Shown here one piece after another: positions 14,391 to 23,554 of a DNA stretch of 58,539 nucleotides (positions are counted from its first letter, which is position 1; every line of letters starts with the position of its first letter). Source of the DNA: F23-D06 sp045116675 (lineage in GTDB: Bacteria; Bacteroidota; Bacteroidia; Bacteroidales; WCHB1-69); the NCBI GenBank assembly GCA_045116675.1, contig JBGUMF010000040.1:1-58539 (forward strand), given 5' to 3'. A program made the position numbers and the translations under genes. The notes under the pieces were generated by a model. It was not told the DNA's origin and did not search any database. It saw nothing but the letters and a program-made list of their open reading frames with translations.

Positions 14391-15857
14391 TTATTTCAGC
14401 AGTCTGAAAAATTCGACGAGAAGGTCCCAACACATCTGTACCGTCTTGATTTCCAGTTTCTCGTCCGGAGAGTGTACGCCGCGCAGGGTGGGTCCGATGG
14501 AGACCATGTCCAGGCCGGGGTATTTCTCGGAGAAGAGGCCACATTCAAGGCCGGCGTGGATGGCCAGCACCTGCGGCTCTTTGTGGAACAGGTTCTGGTA
14601 GGCATCCACCAGCACGCGCAGCACTTCGGAGTCGGGGTTGGGGTTCCAGCCGGGGTAGCCGTCGCCGGACACCACGTCGGCGCCGATCATCCAGAAGGTA
14701 GTGGACACCTTGTCCACGATGGCTTGCTTGCGCGATTCCACCGAGCTTCTCTGGCTGGTGGTGATGATGATTTCATCTCCGCTTTTCTTCACAGAGGCCA
14801 GGTTGGTGGAGGTCTCCACAAAGCCCGGGATATCCTGCGACATGGCCTGCACGCCGTGCGGGCATACCAGCAGGGCGTTGAGAAGGTCAATCTGGAAGGT
14901 CTCTTCCAGCACCTCTTCTGCGGCTTCGGCGGGCTCAAGGGTGACGGTCACGCCGGCATCAGTGGTGTGGAACTCGCTTTTGTAGGTGGCGTCCATCTCG
15001 CGGATGTAAGCCTCGAAGGATTCCGCGTTCACGGCGGGGATGGCCACGTGTGCGTATCCCTCGCGGGCGATGGCGTTGCGGAGGTTGCCTGCCTGGATGT
15101 CGATTATGCGCAGGTCGTAGTCGCAATAGCCGTTCCAGAGCAGCCGGGTGAGCAGCTTGACGGCATTGCCACGGCCCTTGTTGATGTCGTCGCCGGAATG
15201 GCCGCCTTGCAGGCCCTTCACTGTCACCTTGTAGAACGTCTGCTCTTTCTCCTCCAGGTCGGCGATGGCCTCGTAGTCGCATTTCAGCGTGGCCACCGTG
15301 TCCTTGCCGCCGGCGCAGCCGATAAAGAACTGGCCTTCGTCTTCGGAGTCGAGGTTGATGAGCATCTTGCCACTCATGAAACCGGCTTCCAGAGCCTTGG
15401 CACCGCTCAATCCGGTCTCTTCGTCAATGGTGAACAGACATTCGATGGGGCCGTGTTGCAGGTCGGGGTCGTCCAGAAGGGCCAGCGCCAGCGCCATGCC
15501 GATGCCGTCGTCCGCACCTAAGGTTGTGCCCTTAGCCTTCAGCCATTCGCCGTCGATGTAGGTTTGGATACCGTCTTTTTCAAAGTCGAAGTCGGTGTCG
15601 TTGTTCTTCTCGCACACCATGTCCATGTGCGCCTGGAAGATGACGGGCGTGACGTTCTCCTTGCCAGGGGTGGCGGGCTTGGAAATCAGCACGTTGCCTA
15701 CCTTGTCACGTTTGGTGGGAAGGCCCAGCGCCTTGCCGGTCTTTTCCAGCCACTCCGAAATCAGCGTCTCCTTCTTGGATGGACGCGGGATCTTGGTGAT
15801 TTCGTTGAAATAATAGAATACCTTTGCGGGTTTCAGATTGAGCATTTCTTCATTCAT
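14391..15857 (-). CDS. pepD: Aminoacyl-histidine dipeptidase (beta-Ala-His dipeptidase), M20C family
   Basis: Cytosolic di-zinc dipeptidase that cleaves Xaa-His and other dipeptides. Its 488 residues match PepD. Metal and catalytic residues are visible: His77 in FQAHMDMVCEKN, Asp116 in TTLGADDGIG, the DEETGLSG pair around Glu146-Glu147, Asp170 in INLDSEDEG, and a C-terminal His in LAIHAGLECG. The lid domain lies in the middle and GPTLRGVHSPDEKL is near the C terminus, as in E. coli PepD. It has its own TATCTTTG promoter and a strong terminator, so it is monocistronic. Amino-acid-fermenting Bacteroidales often carry several such dipeptidases. Confidence 0.95.
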   Translation of the reverse strand: MNEEMLNLKPAKVFYYFNEITKIPRPSKKETLISEWLEKTGKALGLPTKRDKVGNVLISKPATPGKENVTPVIFQAHMDMVCEKNNDTDFDFEKDGIQTYIDGEWLKAKGTTLGADDGIGMALALALLDDPDLQHGPIECLFTIDEETGLSGAKALEAGFMSGKMLINLDSEDEGQFFIGCAGGKDTVATLKCDYEAIADLEEKEQTFYKVTVKGLQGGHSGDDINKGRGNAVKLLTRLLWNGYCDYDLRIIDIQAGNLRNAIAREGYAHVAIPAVNAESFEAYIREMDATYKSEFHTTDAGVTVTLEPAEAAEEVLEETFQIDLLNALLVCPHGVQAMSQDIPGFVETSTNLASVKKSGDEIIITTSQRSSVESRKQAIVDKVSTTFWMIGADVVSGDGYPGWNPNPDSEVLRVLVDAYQNLFHKEPQVLAIHAGLECGLFSEKYPGLDMVSIGPTLRGVHSPDEKLEIKTVQMCWDLLVEFFRLLK

Positions 15858-15933
15858 GGGATGTTATTTTTATATGAAACAATACATTCGATGGTGCTTT
15901 CCGATGCTTCGGACTTCTTTTTTTCACCAGCCA

Positions 15934-15941
15934 CAAAGATA
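15934..15941 (-). promoter_or_regulatory. -7 element (TATCTTTG) of pepD
   Basis: An exact TAnnTTTG match on the minus strand about 77 nt before the pepD ATG. The spacer 15858-16015 otherwise holds no gene. Confidence 0.55.
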
Positions 15942-16015
15942 CAAAAATTTTCCCAACAAGTAGGGTAGGGGCATTTGTTTGCATTCTTTATATGATGCCG
16001 AAAAAAATAGTGGGC

Positions 16016-19000
16016 CTATTCAGTCACCCGCACACAAATGCCACTGCTCTGGGCTCTGTATTCTGGCGCATACATGCACTCAACTGTGGCTGCACCGTTG
16101 GAGAAAACGCCTTTCTGTGTTGCCAATAGCTCATATTCCAGCACATAGGTTCCTGCTGGCAGACGCTTGAAGAAGAAATTGGTGGCCGCGTCACGAGGAC
16201 TGACCACGTAGGAGACGTTGTTCACTCGCTCGTTTCGTTCATGCACATTGACAGGCTCAAACGCTGCCGCGCGAAGGTCTTTCACATGCACATATTCCAG
16301 GTCCCTGTCGGTGGAAATGACCATACGTACCATTATTTTCTCCCCAATGTGGATGGGTTTTTCCGTTGTTACCTCTTCTATATGCCGGCCCTTCTCGTCT
16401 TCCTGGATATGACACACTTTCCGGTCAATCCTCAGGCCGGTGGAGGCGGCGGTTATCTTGTCCATATCTTCAAAATACTGCCAGTAGCAGGCTCCGTAGG
16501 CGGGGCGCAGGCTGTCGGTCTTCACCTTGATTTCCGCCAAGTCAGGGATGATTTCGTCTCTTTTCCAAGTATGCTGGAGATAAACATTCTCCGTGTCCGA
16601 ATCTTTGCTGTTTTGTGCTCCGAACACGTTTTCACCAACCGAAATCTGTGTCCCGGAAGGACTTAACACGCCAGTTGTTTCTCCAAGCAGGATGGCATAT
16701 ACGGCGTTGGTTGTGGCCAGGGTGTTGGACCAGTGTGTTTGGTTTTTCTGCATCAGCAGCCATTGTTTCATGGCTGCCAGTTCTTCGGGATTCGGGGATA
16801 TTTCGTGGAAAGCCTCCATTAGCAGGGCGTGCCGTTCGATGGGCGCCTCATACCAAGGGTAGTAGTGGGCGAACGCGGATTTCTTCGGTTCCCAGTACAT
16901 GCCCAGGTCTTCGCTCCGTGTGGCCTGCTGACGAAGTGTTTCCATTATATCTTCTGCTTCAGCCTTGCGACCGACACGGAACAGAAATAACGCCATTTCT
17001 GCACGCCGGGTGTAATGGGCGCTGTTGATGTCTTTAAGCGACATTTTGATAAGGTTTTGCACGTATGGCTGCGCCAACCATTGCGTGTCGCATCCGAAGA
17101 ATGACCGGGCATAAAGATATTGCAGATCCGTTTCTGTGATTGGGAAAAATGCAGTCTTAAGTTTTGCTTTTTCCTCGCAATAACGTTCGTATGATTTCAA
17201 CTGCGCTTTGTCCATCGCTGCAATCGCACGCTTCATGGCATAGTGCATTTCCGGTATCGTTATGCCCAAACGTTCTAATTTGCCGCAACCGGCCACGATA
17301 TGGTTGGTTACAAACGATGAGAAGTTCAGATTCCCGTACCAGTCCCAGCCTCCTTGTGTCAATTGCCGGTTCAGCAATTTTCTTAACTGGACGGCAAGCT
17401 GTCGTTCCAATCTTTCCTCTCCATACAAGGATGCGATGTTCTTTCTCCGATTGCGTTCGTCCTGCGCATCCAACCACCATGGGCTCTCTTCCAATAGTAT
17501 GTCCTTGAATTGCTGGTTGTTGTCGAGTTTGGAAAGGAAGACATGGCTTGACGTGTCTTCTCGCCACAGCTTGCACAGTTTCCCGATGGACGGATTTTGG
17601 CGGATGATATGCGCTGCGATGGCGTTGGCGTAAACACGCGAGAATATCTGTTCGTTGCACTCATAGCGGTAACGGATCAGGTAGGGCAGGCTGAGCATAA
17701 CATTCCATAGCGGGTTGGTGCAAGCCTCCACGCTGTAGGAATAATGCTCCAAAGTGGGAGAGTCTGCCTGCTTGAACCGTTGGAAAGTGAAGGCCTGTTT
17801 CTGCTGGGCGGGCACGAAAAAGTGCATGGTTTCTGTCATCAGCGCGCGATTGGGCAACACAGGAAGTGCATTTTCCTCCCCATCGCCATAATGCGCGGCT
17901 TGGGCCAGCACACGATACCCCACGGCCTCCACTCCTTTCGGGACGACGAGTCGCCACCCAATAGACTGTGTGCCATGAGCTTGGCATTGGAATTCCTGCA
18001 GGCTGTCTTGCCGCCGCACCAGGATGTCCAGCGGGCTGTCATCCGCCATGTTGAAGAATCGTACAGTCGTCTTCCCCGTCAGGTCCGTGTCGCAGAGACT
18101 GGTGATTTTAATCTGGAAAAGCATGGTGTCGGCCTCGCGAAGGAAACGCGGGGCATTGCTTTGGATCATCAGGATTCGGTTGGACTGTATCTGTCGGGTG
18201 AGCCATCCGTTGCGTCCGTCTTCCGCATGGGCAAGCGCATAAAAATGCCAGCGGGTGTATTGTTCCGGCAGCGTGAAATCAAAACGGACTTTCCCCAATG
18301 AGTCGGTTTCCAATTGTGGGTAAAAGAAGGCGGTTTCCTTGAAATCTTTGCGGAAACGGATGTTCTTGTCGAAGGTGAATTTCGCGCGCTCGATGGAGGA
18401 ATTGCGAGCAGTTTCAGATGCGATTTCTTCGTTTTTAGCCTTGTCTGAACCAAAAACCGGACTATGGTAGGACATGGTGGGGGAACTCTCCCGAATCCGA
18501 ATGCCATCGATAATCGTTTGTGTTCCGTCGCTGCGATTGCCACGTACAGAGGTTATAGGTGCATCTAAAGACGACGGACCGTCCAGATTGGCCAAAGCGG
18601 TAGTTACAGAACGGCCCGGAGTGGTGCGGACAGCGCTGGAGGTGTGATCTGGTTTAAAAGGAGTTGAGGAAAAACTTTGGATAAAAGAATCCGGAATCTT
18701 CACCATCGGATGCGTGCTTCTGTAAGGACGATCTTTGCAGGACTCTTTTGGGTCAAGGCTCACAGCAGAGAGTCTTCCGCTGATTGGTCTTTGCTTTTTG
18801 GTAAGCGAAAACTTCGGGAACATCACAGGCAATCCCTGGAAATTCGGTGCCGAACTGATCTCATATATACTGCCGTCCACCATCCATGTCAGCAATTCCG
18901 CACTTGTGGCACCCGTACGGTTGGAATCCGTTATTTGCACTTCCCAATGTTCCTGGGCACCCGGCTCCAGTTTGCTGTTCCAGTGTGTCAGCTGGATGTC

Positions 19001-22000
19001 CAGTACTTGGGGCTCTATTTCAGGGATGGGCGGGTGCGTCAGAACCGTTTGACTTTCATCAAAATAGAAAAAACCGTTTTTCACGACTTGGACGGATACG
19101 TTCATTTGGTAATGACCGTTCTTTCGGCTGGGAACCTTGATGGTCTTATACTCATTGTCAAGACGTACCTGTATGGTGGATGTTTTTTTTAGTCCTTGAT
19201 AAACATTGCATAATACTACGGCATCAGGAATGCTTGTGCCGATGGTCACGGGCAGGGAGTCGCCCAGAGCCACGGTGTCCGGCAGCTCCACCCAAACGGG
19301 TTCAAAACGGCCACTAACCCGATGGTCGGTGCGGAAGATGTCGAAATGCTTCACCACCGTTTCCGCCCTGTGATGACGGTCAAAAGCTGTCACGTTCACC
19401 TGATATGATCCTTTGGGCCAATCGGCAATAGGGATATGCAAAAAGGATTCTTCGTTAAAATATCGGCAGTCCTGATAAACCGTGTCCAAAACAGGCCAAG
19501 AAGCCCGGTCGTTCACCTTGGGATTGAAACTGTATTCCGGAAAATATCGGGTATAGTCCTCTGGTGAGTACAAGGGATCGGTGGGTGGTATGTAATAGGT
19601 GGAAAAGGCACATTCTCGATACTCGTCGGGCTGCTGAAGACGTGTCACCGTGATGTGGACGGGAGTGGGAATCGCTTCCTGCTGGACGTTTTTCACTTGT
19701 ATCTGCCATTGCAAGGCGGAATGGACACACTGGTCAAGGGACTGGCATCCTTCTAGTTCAATGTTCAGTGCACGTTCGGGGATCGTATATTTTTTCTCAG
19801 CGCGTTGCGTCTCGCCATTCACGTCGGTGGCCAAGGCTTCCACATTCAGCACATAATCATTCGGATTCTGGTTGTTTGACCAGCGGTTTCGGTTAGGTAT
19901 ATCCGCATCTTTCCGTTTTAAGGTGACAAACGGATAGTCAAACGAACCATTCCCGTCGCAGAATACAGTGGCTGTGCGGTATTGTTCGTTATACGAAAGC
20001 GTGAGGTTTACCGTGGCCTCGGGCAGGGGTGCTCCGGCCAAGGAAGACACCTGACCGCGTATGTGCAGCGTGTCGCCCTGACAAATCTCATCGGAACAAT
20101 CTTCCAGCGTGACGGTGAAAGTTGGCAACTTGTATTCGGCCACCTCAAACCACTGAAGAATTACATACCTTCCTTCTTCATAAATTTTTATGTGAAAATT
20201 ACCGGTTTGGTTTGCCGGCAACTTGAACGAGCCCGCCACACTTCCGAATTTATTGCTCACCAGTCGCAGTGTGTCTTCATGATTCTTGATAACCAATATC
20301 GCCATGATGTGGCGGTCAGGGACGGTTCTCCCTTCCTCGATGTGGATGTACTTGAATTGGATCGATTGCCCTGGACGATACACCTCGCGGTCAAAAACAA
20401 GTTCACGTATGTTGCTCGACCTACGATACAAAAGCGATAAGGGTGTATATTCCAAGCAAGGATAGTTACTATTATAATGAAAACTAGTTGAATATCGGTC
20501 CGATTTGTGATTGCGGATAGTAATGTTATAAGGATAATGGGTGTTGAACTGGCCGTTTTTATCCGTTGATTTGATGTTGGAATCGTTGTATTTGGCAAGT
20601 ATGTGAGGCAACGGTTCACCGGTTCGGCGGTCGGTGGCCGTGAAAACATATTGGTCATAATTGGTCTTGCTGTAAGCCAGATGCACATTCGTTACCTTGA
20701 TGCTTTTCGCCAGAAATACATTGGCGGTGTCCCACTCCGGCTCTGTGTGAAACAACAGCACATGATTTCCTGTAGGCAATGAGTCCAGAAATAGGTCGGT
20801 GATATGATATATGTTTGGTGTGGAGTGGCTCAGGTCGAAATGCTCTTTACGGATTTGCTTGCAACCTTTTCCGGTCAGGTTGTAGGTGTTAAGGTAATAC
20901 GTGCCATTTTTGTAGTTAAAAAAAGCATGACGAAATGTTTTGGTTTGGATGGTTGTAATATACAGAGTGTCAATGTTTTTGTGATAAATTGGCAAAAGCA
21001 GCCGGGCGGATGGATAATAGTCTTTCTGCCATTGGAATGCATCCGCATCCGGGCGCATAATCTGTTCCCTGTAATACTGCGAATTTTGTCTATAGTATTT
21101 GTTTGATGTTTTTTTCAGGGTTTCTTCAAAAAAGCCCAAGGCTTTCGGGTACAAGGCGGAGGTTTGGCGCGGCACCGCCGTGGCTATACTGTAACAGATC
21201 CTGCCTTTTATGTACGACAGCGCAGGGTGCTCGCCATATTTCGCCTCCAAAGCCATCAGCTGCCGCCAGTGCCGGTTGGAATCTAACGGCTCGGTGCAGT
21301 CGTCAATTTTATAAAAGGCATTCAGCAGCTCATATTCGATGGTAATATCCAGATCTTCGGGTTTGTTGTGCAGTTCAAGCGCCTGCTTGACGAGCTTTGC
21401 CTTGGTTTCCGGAGGACAGTTGCCTTGGTGTAAACAGTTCATCAGCATGATATCGTACATGTGCATTTTCCCCCTGGGCAGAATGGCATAGAAACTCGTG
21501 TCTTGATACATGAAATCAAAATTGGAATGTTCCAACAGGGTGTCTTGGCTCATCAGGGAAAACGCCTCTTCATAATAACGGCTGGCGGCACTGTCCACCT
21601 CCTTTTGTGACCATTGGTCAAGGGTGTGCAAATCGGTCAAGCCCAAATCCGCATATTTCGGTGACGTATAGATTCGGAAACAGCTGAGAAGATCCGCCAT
21701 CATATAATTAATCAACCCGTTATATACGGGATTGGAAAAATGGAGATGGCTTTTCATGGAGTCCAGGTACAGCAGCGCGTGGGAATAATTCCAGGAATTG
21801 TTGTGATAATGGTTGAGGAAGGTTCGATGATACACCACCTTGAATAATTGAAGTTCGTTGCTGTCTTTCAGGGCTTTTCGCTGCAGCACATTCAGTCTTC
21901 CGTTGGCGTTCGCTATTTGTTCATGGTTGCAACGCTCATATTTCTTCCACAACCGCTCGTAGGTGAAGATGTCGGAAGTGTCCGACTGGGCGGCAACCGT

Positions 22001-22069
22001 TGCGGGAAGCCGCAAAAGCAGCAGGAGGAATGGCAATATGTTTTTCAATACTTTCATGTTATTATCCAT
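16016..22069 (-). CDS. Bacterial alpha-2-macroglobulin family protein with plug-like insert
   Basis: A 2017-residue secreted protein. A second ATG four codons in (MKVLKNILPFLLL) gives the more typical signal peptide. The macroglobulin MG2-type region is near 555-625 (REVYRPGQSIQFKYI). The A2M core is near 1235-1290 (FKETAFFYPQLETDSLGKV). A thioester motif C-x-E-Q is present as ECNEQ near 1469, followed by an alpha-alpha toroid region. A2Ms trap proteases that attack the envelope. Bacterial ones usually pair with PBP1C, which is absent here. Unusual is a stretch near 1172-1192 (SVRGNRSDGTQTIIDGIRIR) resembling the plug of TonB-dependent receptors. The gene is last in an operon, 13 bp after the radical SAM gene. 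Confidence 0.9.
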   Translation of the reverse strand: MDNNMKVLKNILPFLLLLLRLPATVAAQSDTSDIFTYERLWKKYERCNHEQIANANGRLNVLQRKALKDSNELQLFKVVYHRTFLNHYHNNSWNYSHALLYLDSMKSHLHFSNPVYNGLINYMMADLLSCFRIYTSPKYADLGLTDLHTLDQWSQKEVDSAASRYYEEAFSLMSQDTLLEHSNFDFMYQDTSFYAILPRGKMHMYDIMLMNCLHQGNCPPETKAKLVKQALELHNKPEDLDITIEYELLNAFYKIDDCTEPLDSNRHWRQLMALEAKYGEHPALSYIKGRICYSIATAVPRQTSALYPKALGFFEETLKKTSNKYYRQNSQYYREQIMRPDADAFQWQKDYYPSARLLLPIYHKNIDTLYITTIQTKTFRHAFFNYKNGTYYLNTYNLTGKGCKQIRKEHFDLSHSTPNIYHITDLFLDSLPTGNHVLLFHTEPEWDTANVFLAKSIKVTNVHLAYSKTNYDQYVFTATDRRTGEPLPHILAKYNDSNIKSTDKNGQFNTHYPYNITIRNHKSDRYSTSFHYNSNYPCLEYTPLSLLYRRSSNIRELVFDREVYRPGQSIQFKYIHIEEGRTVPDRHIMAILVIKNHEDTLRLVSNKFGSVAGSFKLPANQTGNFHIKIYEEGRYVILQWFEVAEYKLPTFTVTLEDCSDEICQGDTLHIRGQVSSLAGAPLPEATVNLTLSYNEQYRTATVFCDGNGSFDYPFVTLKRKDADIPNRNRWSNNQNPNDYVLNVEALATDVNGETQRAEKKYTIPERALNIELEGCQSLDQCVHSALQWQIQVKNVQQEAIPTPVHITVTRLQQPDEYRECAFSTYYIPPTDPLYSPEDYTRYFPEYSFNPKVNDRASWPVLDTVYQDCRYFNEESFLHIPIADWPKGSYQVNVTAFDRHHRAETVVKHFDIFRTDHRVSGRFEPVWVELPDTVALGDSLPVTIGTSIPDAVVLCNVYQGLKKTSTIQVRLDNEYKTIKVPSRKNGHYQMNVSVQVVKNGFFYFDESQTVLTHPPIPEIEPQVLDIQLTHWNSKLEPGAQEHWEVQITDSNRTGATSAELLTWMVDGSIYEISSAPNFQGLPVMFPKFSLTKKQRPISGRLSAVSLDPKESCKDRPYRSTHPMVKIPDSFIQSFSSTPFKPDHTSSAVRTTPGRSVTTALANLDGPSSLDAPITSVRGNRSDGTQTIIDGIRIRESSPTMSYHSPVFGSDKAKNEEIASETARNSSIERAKFTFDKNIRFRKDFKETAFFYPQLETDSLGKVRFDFTLPEQYTRWHFYALAHAEDGRNGWLTRQIQSNRILMIQSNAPRFLREADTMLFQIKITSLCDTDLTGKTTVRFFNMADDSPLDILVRRQDSLQEFQCQAHGTQSIGWRLVVPKGVEAVGYRVLAQAAHYGDGEENALPVLPNRALMTETMHFFVPAQQKQAFTFQRFKQADSPTLEHYSYSVEACTNPLWNVMLSLPYLIRYRYECNEQIFSRVYANAIAAHIIRQNPSIGKLCKLWREDTSSHVFLSKLDNNQQFKDILLEESPWWLDAQDERNRRKNIASLYGEERLERQLAVQLRKLLNRQLTQGGWDWYGNLNFSSFVTNHIVAGCGKLERLGITIPEMHYAMKRAIAAMDKAQLKSYERYCEEKAKLKTAFFPITETDLQYLYARSFFGCDTQWLAQPYVQNLIKMSLKDINSAHYTRRAEMALFLFRVGRKAEAEDIMETLRQQATRSEDLGMYWEPKKSAFAHYYPWYEAPIERHALLMEAFHEISPNPEELAAMKQWLLMQKNQTHWSNTLATTNAVYAILLGETTGVLSPSGTQISVGENVFGAQNSKDSDTENVYLQHTWKRDEIIPDLAEIKVKTDSLRPAYGACYWQYFEDMDKITAASTGLRIDRKVCHIQEDEKGRHIEEVTTEKPIHIGEKIMVRMVISTDRDLEYVHVKDLRAAAFEPVNVHERNERVNNVSYVVSPRDAATNFFFKRLPAGTYVLEYELLATQKGVFSNGAATVECMYAPEYRAQSSGICVRVTE

Positions 22070-22082
22070 AATATTATAATTG

Positions 22083-23027
22083 TCATTGTTGGTTGCACTT
22101 GTGTCCCTGCCAACTCTCGCGACTCTCCAGTTCGGCCTCGATGGCGTGTACCACGCGGTCGTAGCGGATGCCGCCCCAGCCGGGCGCGGCCAGGAAGCGC
22201 GGGGGCACCTCGGCGGCGAAGCGCTCGATGACGATGTCCGGCGAAAGCCGCTCTACGTAGTCGGCGATGAAGGGCACGTAAGTGTCGAACGGTAGCGGGA
22301 AGAAGTCGTCGGGATGTTGGTGGTATTCCTCTTCCATCGCTGTGCCCTTGATAATCTGCAACTGATGGAATTTGATGCTGTGCAGCGGAAGATGGTTGAT
22401 GAGGGCCAAATCTGCCATCCAATGTTCGGGCCGCTCGCCGGGCAGCCCGAAGATGAGGTGCGTGCCCACGGGGATGTGGTGTTCCGCAGCCATCTCGATT
22501 GCGCGTACCGCGCATGCCACGTCGTGTCCGCGGTTGATCCGCTGCAAGGTCGCATCGCGGCAGCTCTCCATGCCGATTTCCAACGTCAAATAAATGCGCT
22601 CTTGAAGCTCCTGCAGGTAGTCCAGAAGAGGCGTATCAAGGCAGTCGGGACGTGTGGCGATGATGAGACCGCACACGTTAGGGTGCGATAAGGCCTCCTC
22701 GTATAGACTTTTTAGGCGGGAAATCGGGGCGTATGTGTTGGAAAATGCTTGGAAATAGGCAAAATAGCCCGCAGGTTCGGTGCCGGGCCGCTGGTGGAAC
22801 CGTATGCCTTCGTCCAGCTGTTGCCGGACGCTTTTGTCGGGAAAACAATAGGCCGGGTTGAAGGCATCGTTGCAGCAATAGGTGCAACCGCCGTGGCTTA
22901 TGGTGCCGTCTCGGTTGGGACAAGTGAATCCCGCATCCAGAGTGAGCTTTTGGATGCGTCCGCCGAACCGTTGCTTCAGAAAACGGTTGTAACTGTTGAA
23001 TCGCCGCTCGTCACCCCAGGGATACAT
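22083..23027 (-). CDS. TIGR01212-family (YhcC-like) radical SAM protein
   Basis: 314 residues. The [4Fe-4S]-SAM cysteines are Cys36, Cys48 and Cys51 in TCPNRDGTISHGGCTYC, spaced C-X11-C-X2-C, longer than the classical CX3CX2C but characteristic of this family. HLIFGLPGE and the C-terminal motif with PPRFLAAPGWG also fit TIGR01212. The substrate is unknown; relatives of the Elp3-like fold suggest an RNA or small-molecule modification. Its ATG overlaps the stop of the upstream lipoprotein gene by one base (TGATG), so the two are translationally coupled. The A2M gene follows at 13 bp. No functional link to A2M is evident. Confidence 0.9.
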   Translation of the reverse strand: MYPWGDERRFNSYNRFLKQRFGGRIQKLTLDAGFTCPNRDGTISHGGCTYCCNDAFNPAYCFPDKSVRQQLDEGIRFHQRPGTEPAGYFAYFQAFSNTYAPISRLKSLYEEALSHPNVCGLIIATRPDCLDTPLLDYLQELQERIYLTLEIGMESCRDATLQRINRGHDVACAVRAIEMAAEHHIPVGTHLIFGLPGERPEHWMADLALINHLPLHSIKFHQLQIIKGTAMEEEYHQHPDDFFPLPFDTYVPFIADYVERLSPDIVIERFAAEVPPRFLAAPGWGGIRYDRVVHAIEAELESRESWQGHKCNQQ

Positions 23028-23542
23028 CAGGAGTCCTCCCGGTACAGCAGGTTGTCGCCGAACGGGTCCAGCGTGTGCAGCGTCTTTTTGTCCGGTTGCA
23101 CTAGGAACATCAGATCTTCTGCCTGACCGCCATGGTAGTAAGCCCCGGTGACCATGAACAGGAGGATGCCGTCAGCCTTGAGGTCGCCGGATTCCATAAG
23201 GTCGTCGAAGTCGTTTTTGGTGCGGTTGATTTCGTTGAGGTATAAGGAGATGGCATCCACTTTTGAGATGTCATCGTCGTTCACGGCTTCTTCGTATAAG
23301 GCCTGATAAGCATCCGCCATCTGTGCCAGCAGCTCGGAGTTGAGCTTGGCATAGCCCATCTCGGTGACTGTATCTACGCAATCCACCCGCAGGGAGTCGT
23401 ATGCCGTGATGCCGTCGTTTTTGAGATATTCGGTGGCACACAGCTTCATGGCATCTTTGAGTTTTTCCTCTTCGCTTTTCTTATGACAGCCTGCCAATAG
23501 TAAAATACTGGTGGACAGTATGATGGAAAGGATTTTTTGCAT
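23027..23542 (-). CDS. Small lipoprotein of unknown function
   Basis: 171 residues. The signal peptide ends in a clear lipobox LLAGC (Cys19), followed by a charged helical stretch (HKKSEEEKLKDAMKLCATEYL). The mature protein is acidic and mostly helical, with no motif I recognise; the C-terminal part (FLVQPDKKTLHTLDPFGDNLL) may be a short beta segment. Residues after the Cys are not the acidic surface-export signal of some Bacteroidota, so a periplasm-facing location is likelier. It lies 12 bp after the DUF4831 gene and overlaps the radical SAM gene by one base, so it is internal to a four-gene operon. Confidence 0.82.
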   Translation of the reverse strand: MQKILSIILSTSILLLAGCHKKSEEEKLKDAMKLCATEYLKNDGITAYDSLRVDCVDTVTEMGYAKLNSELLAQMADAYQALYEEAVNDDDISKVDAISLYLNEINRTKNDFDDLMESGDLKADGILLFMVTGAYYHGGQAEDLMFLVQPDKKTLHTLDPFGDNLLYREDS

Positions 23543-23554
23543 GGTGGTTATCTG

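Noticed and set aside
18490..18560. Plug-like segment as evidence of a gene fusion error or frameshift
   Set aside because: The frame is continuous and the flanking A2M domains are in order; no stop or shift is visible.
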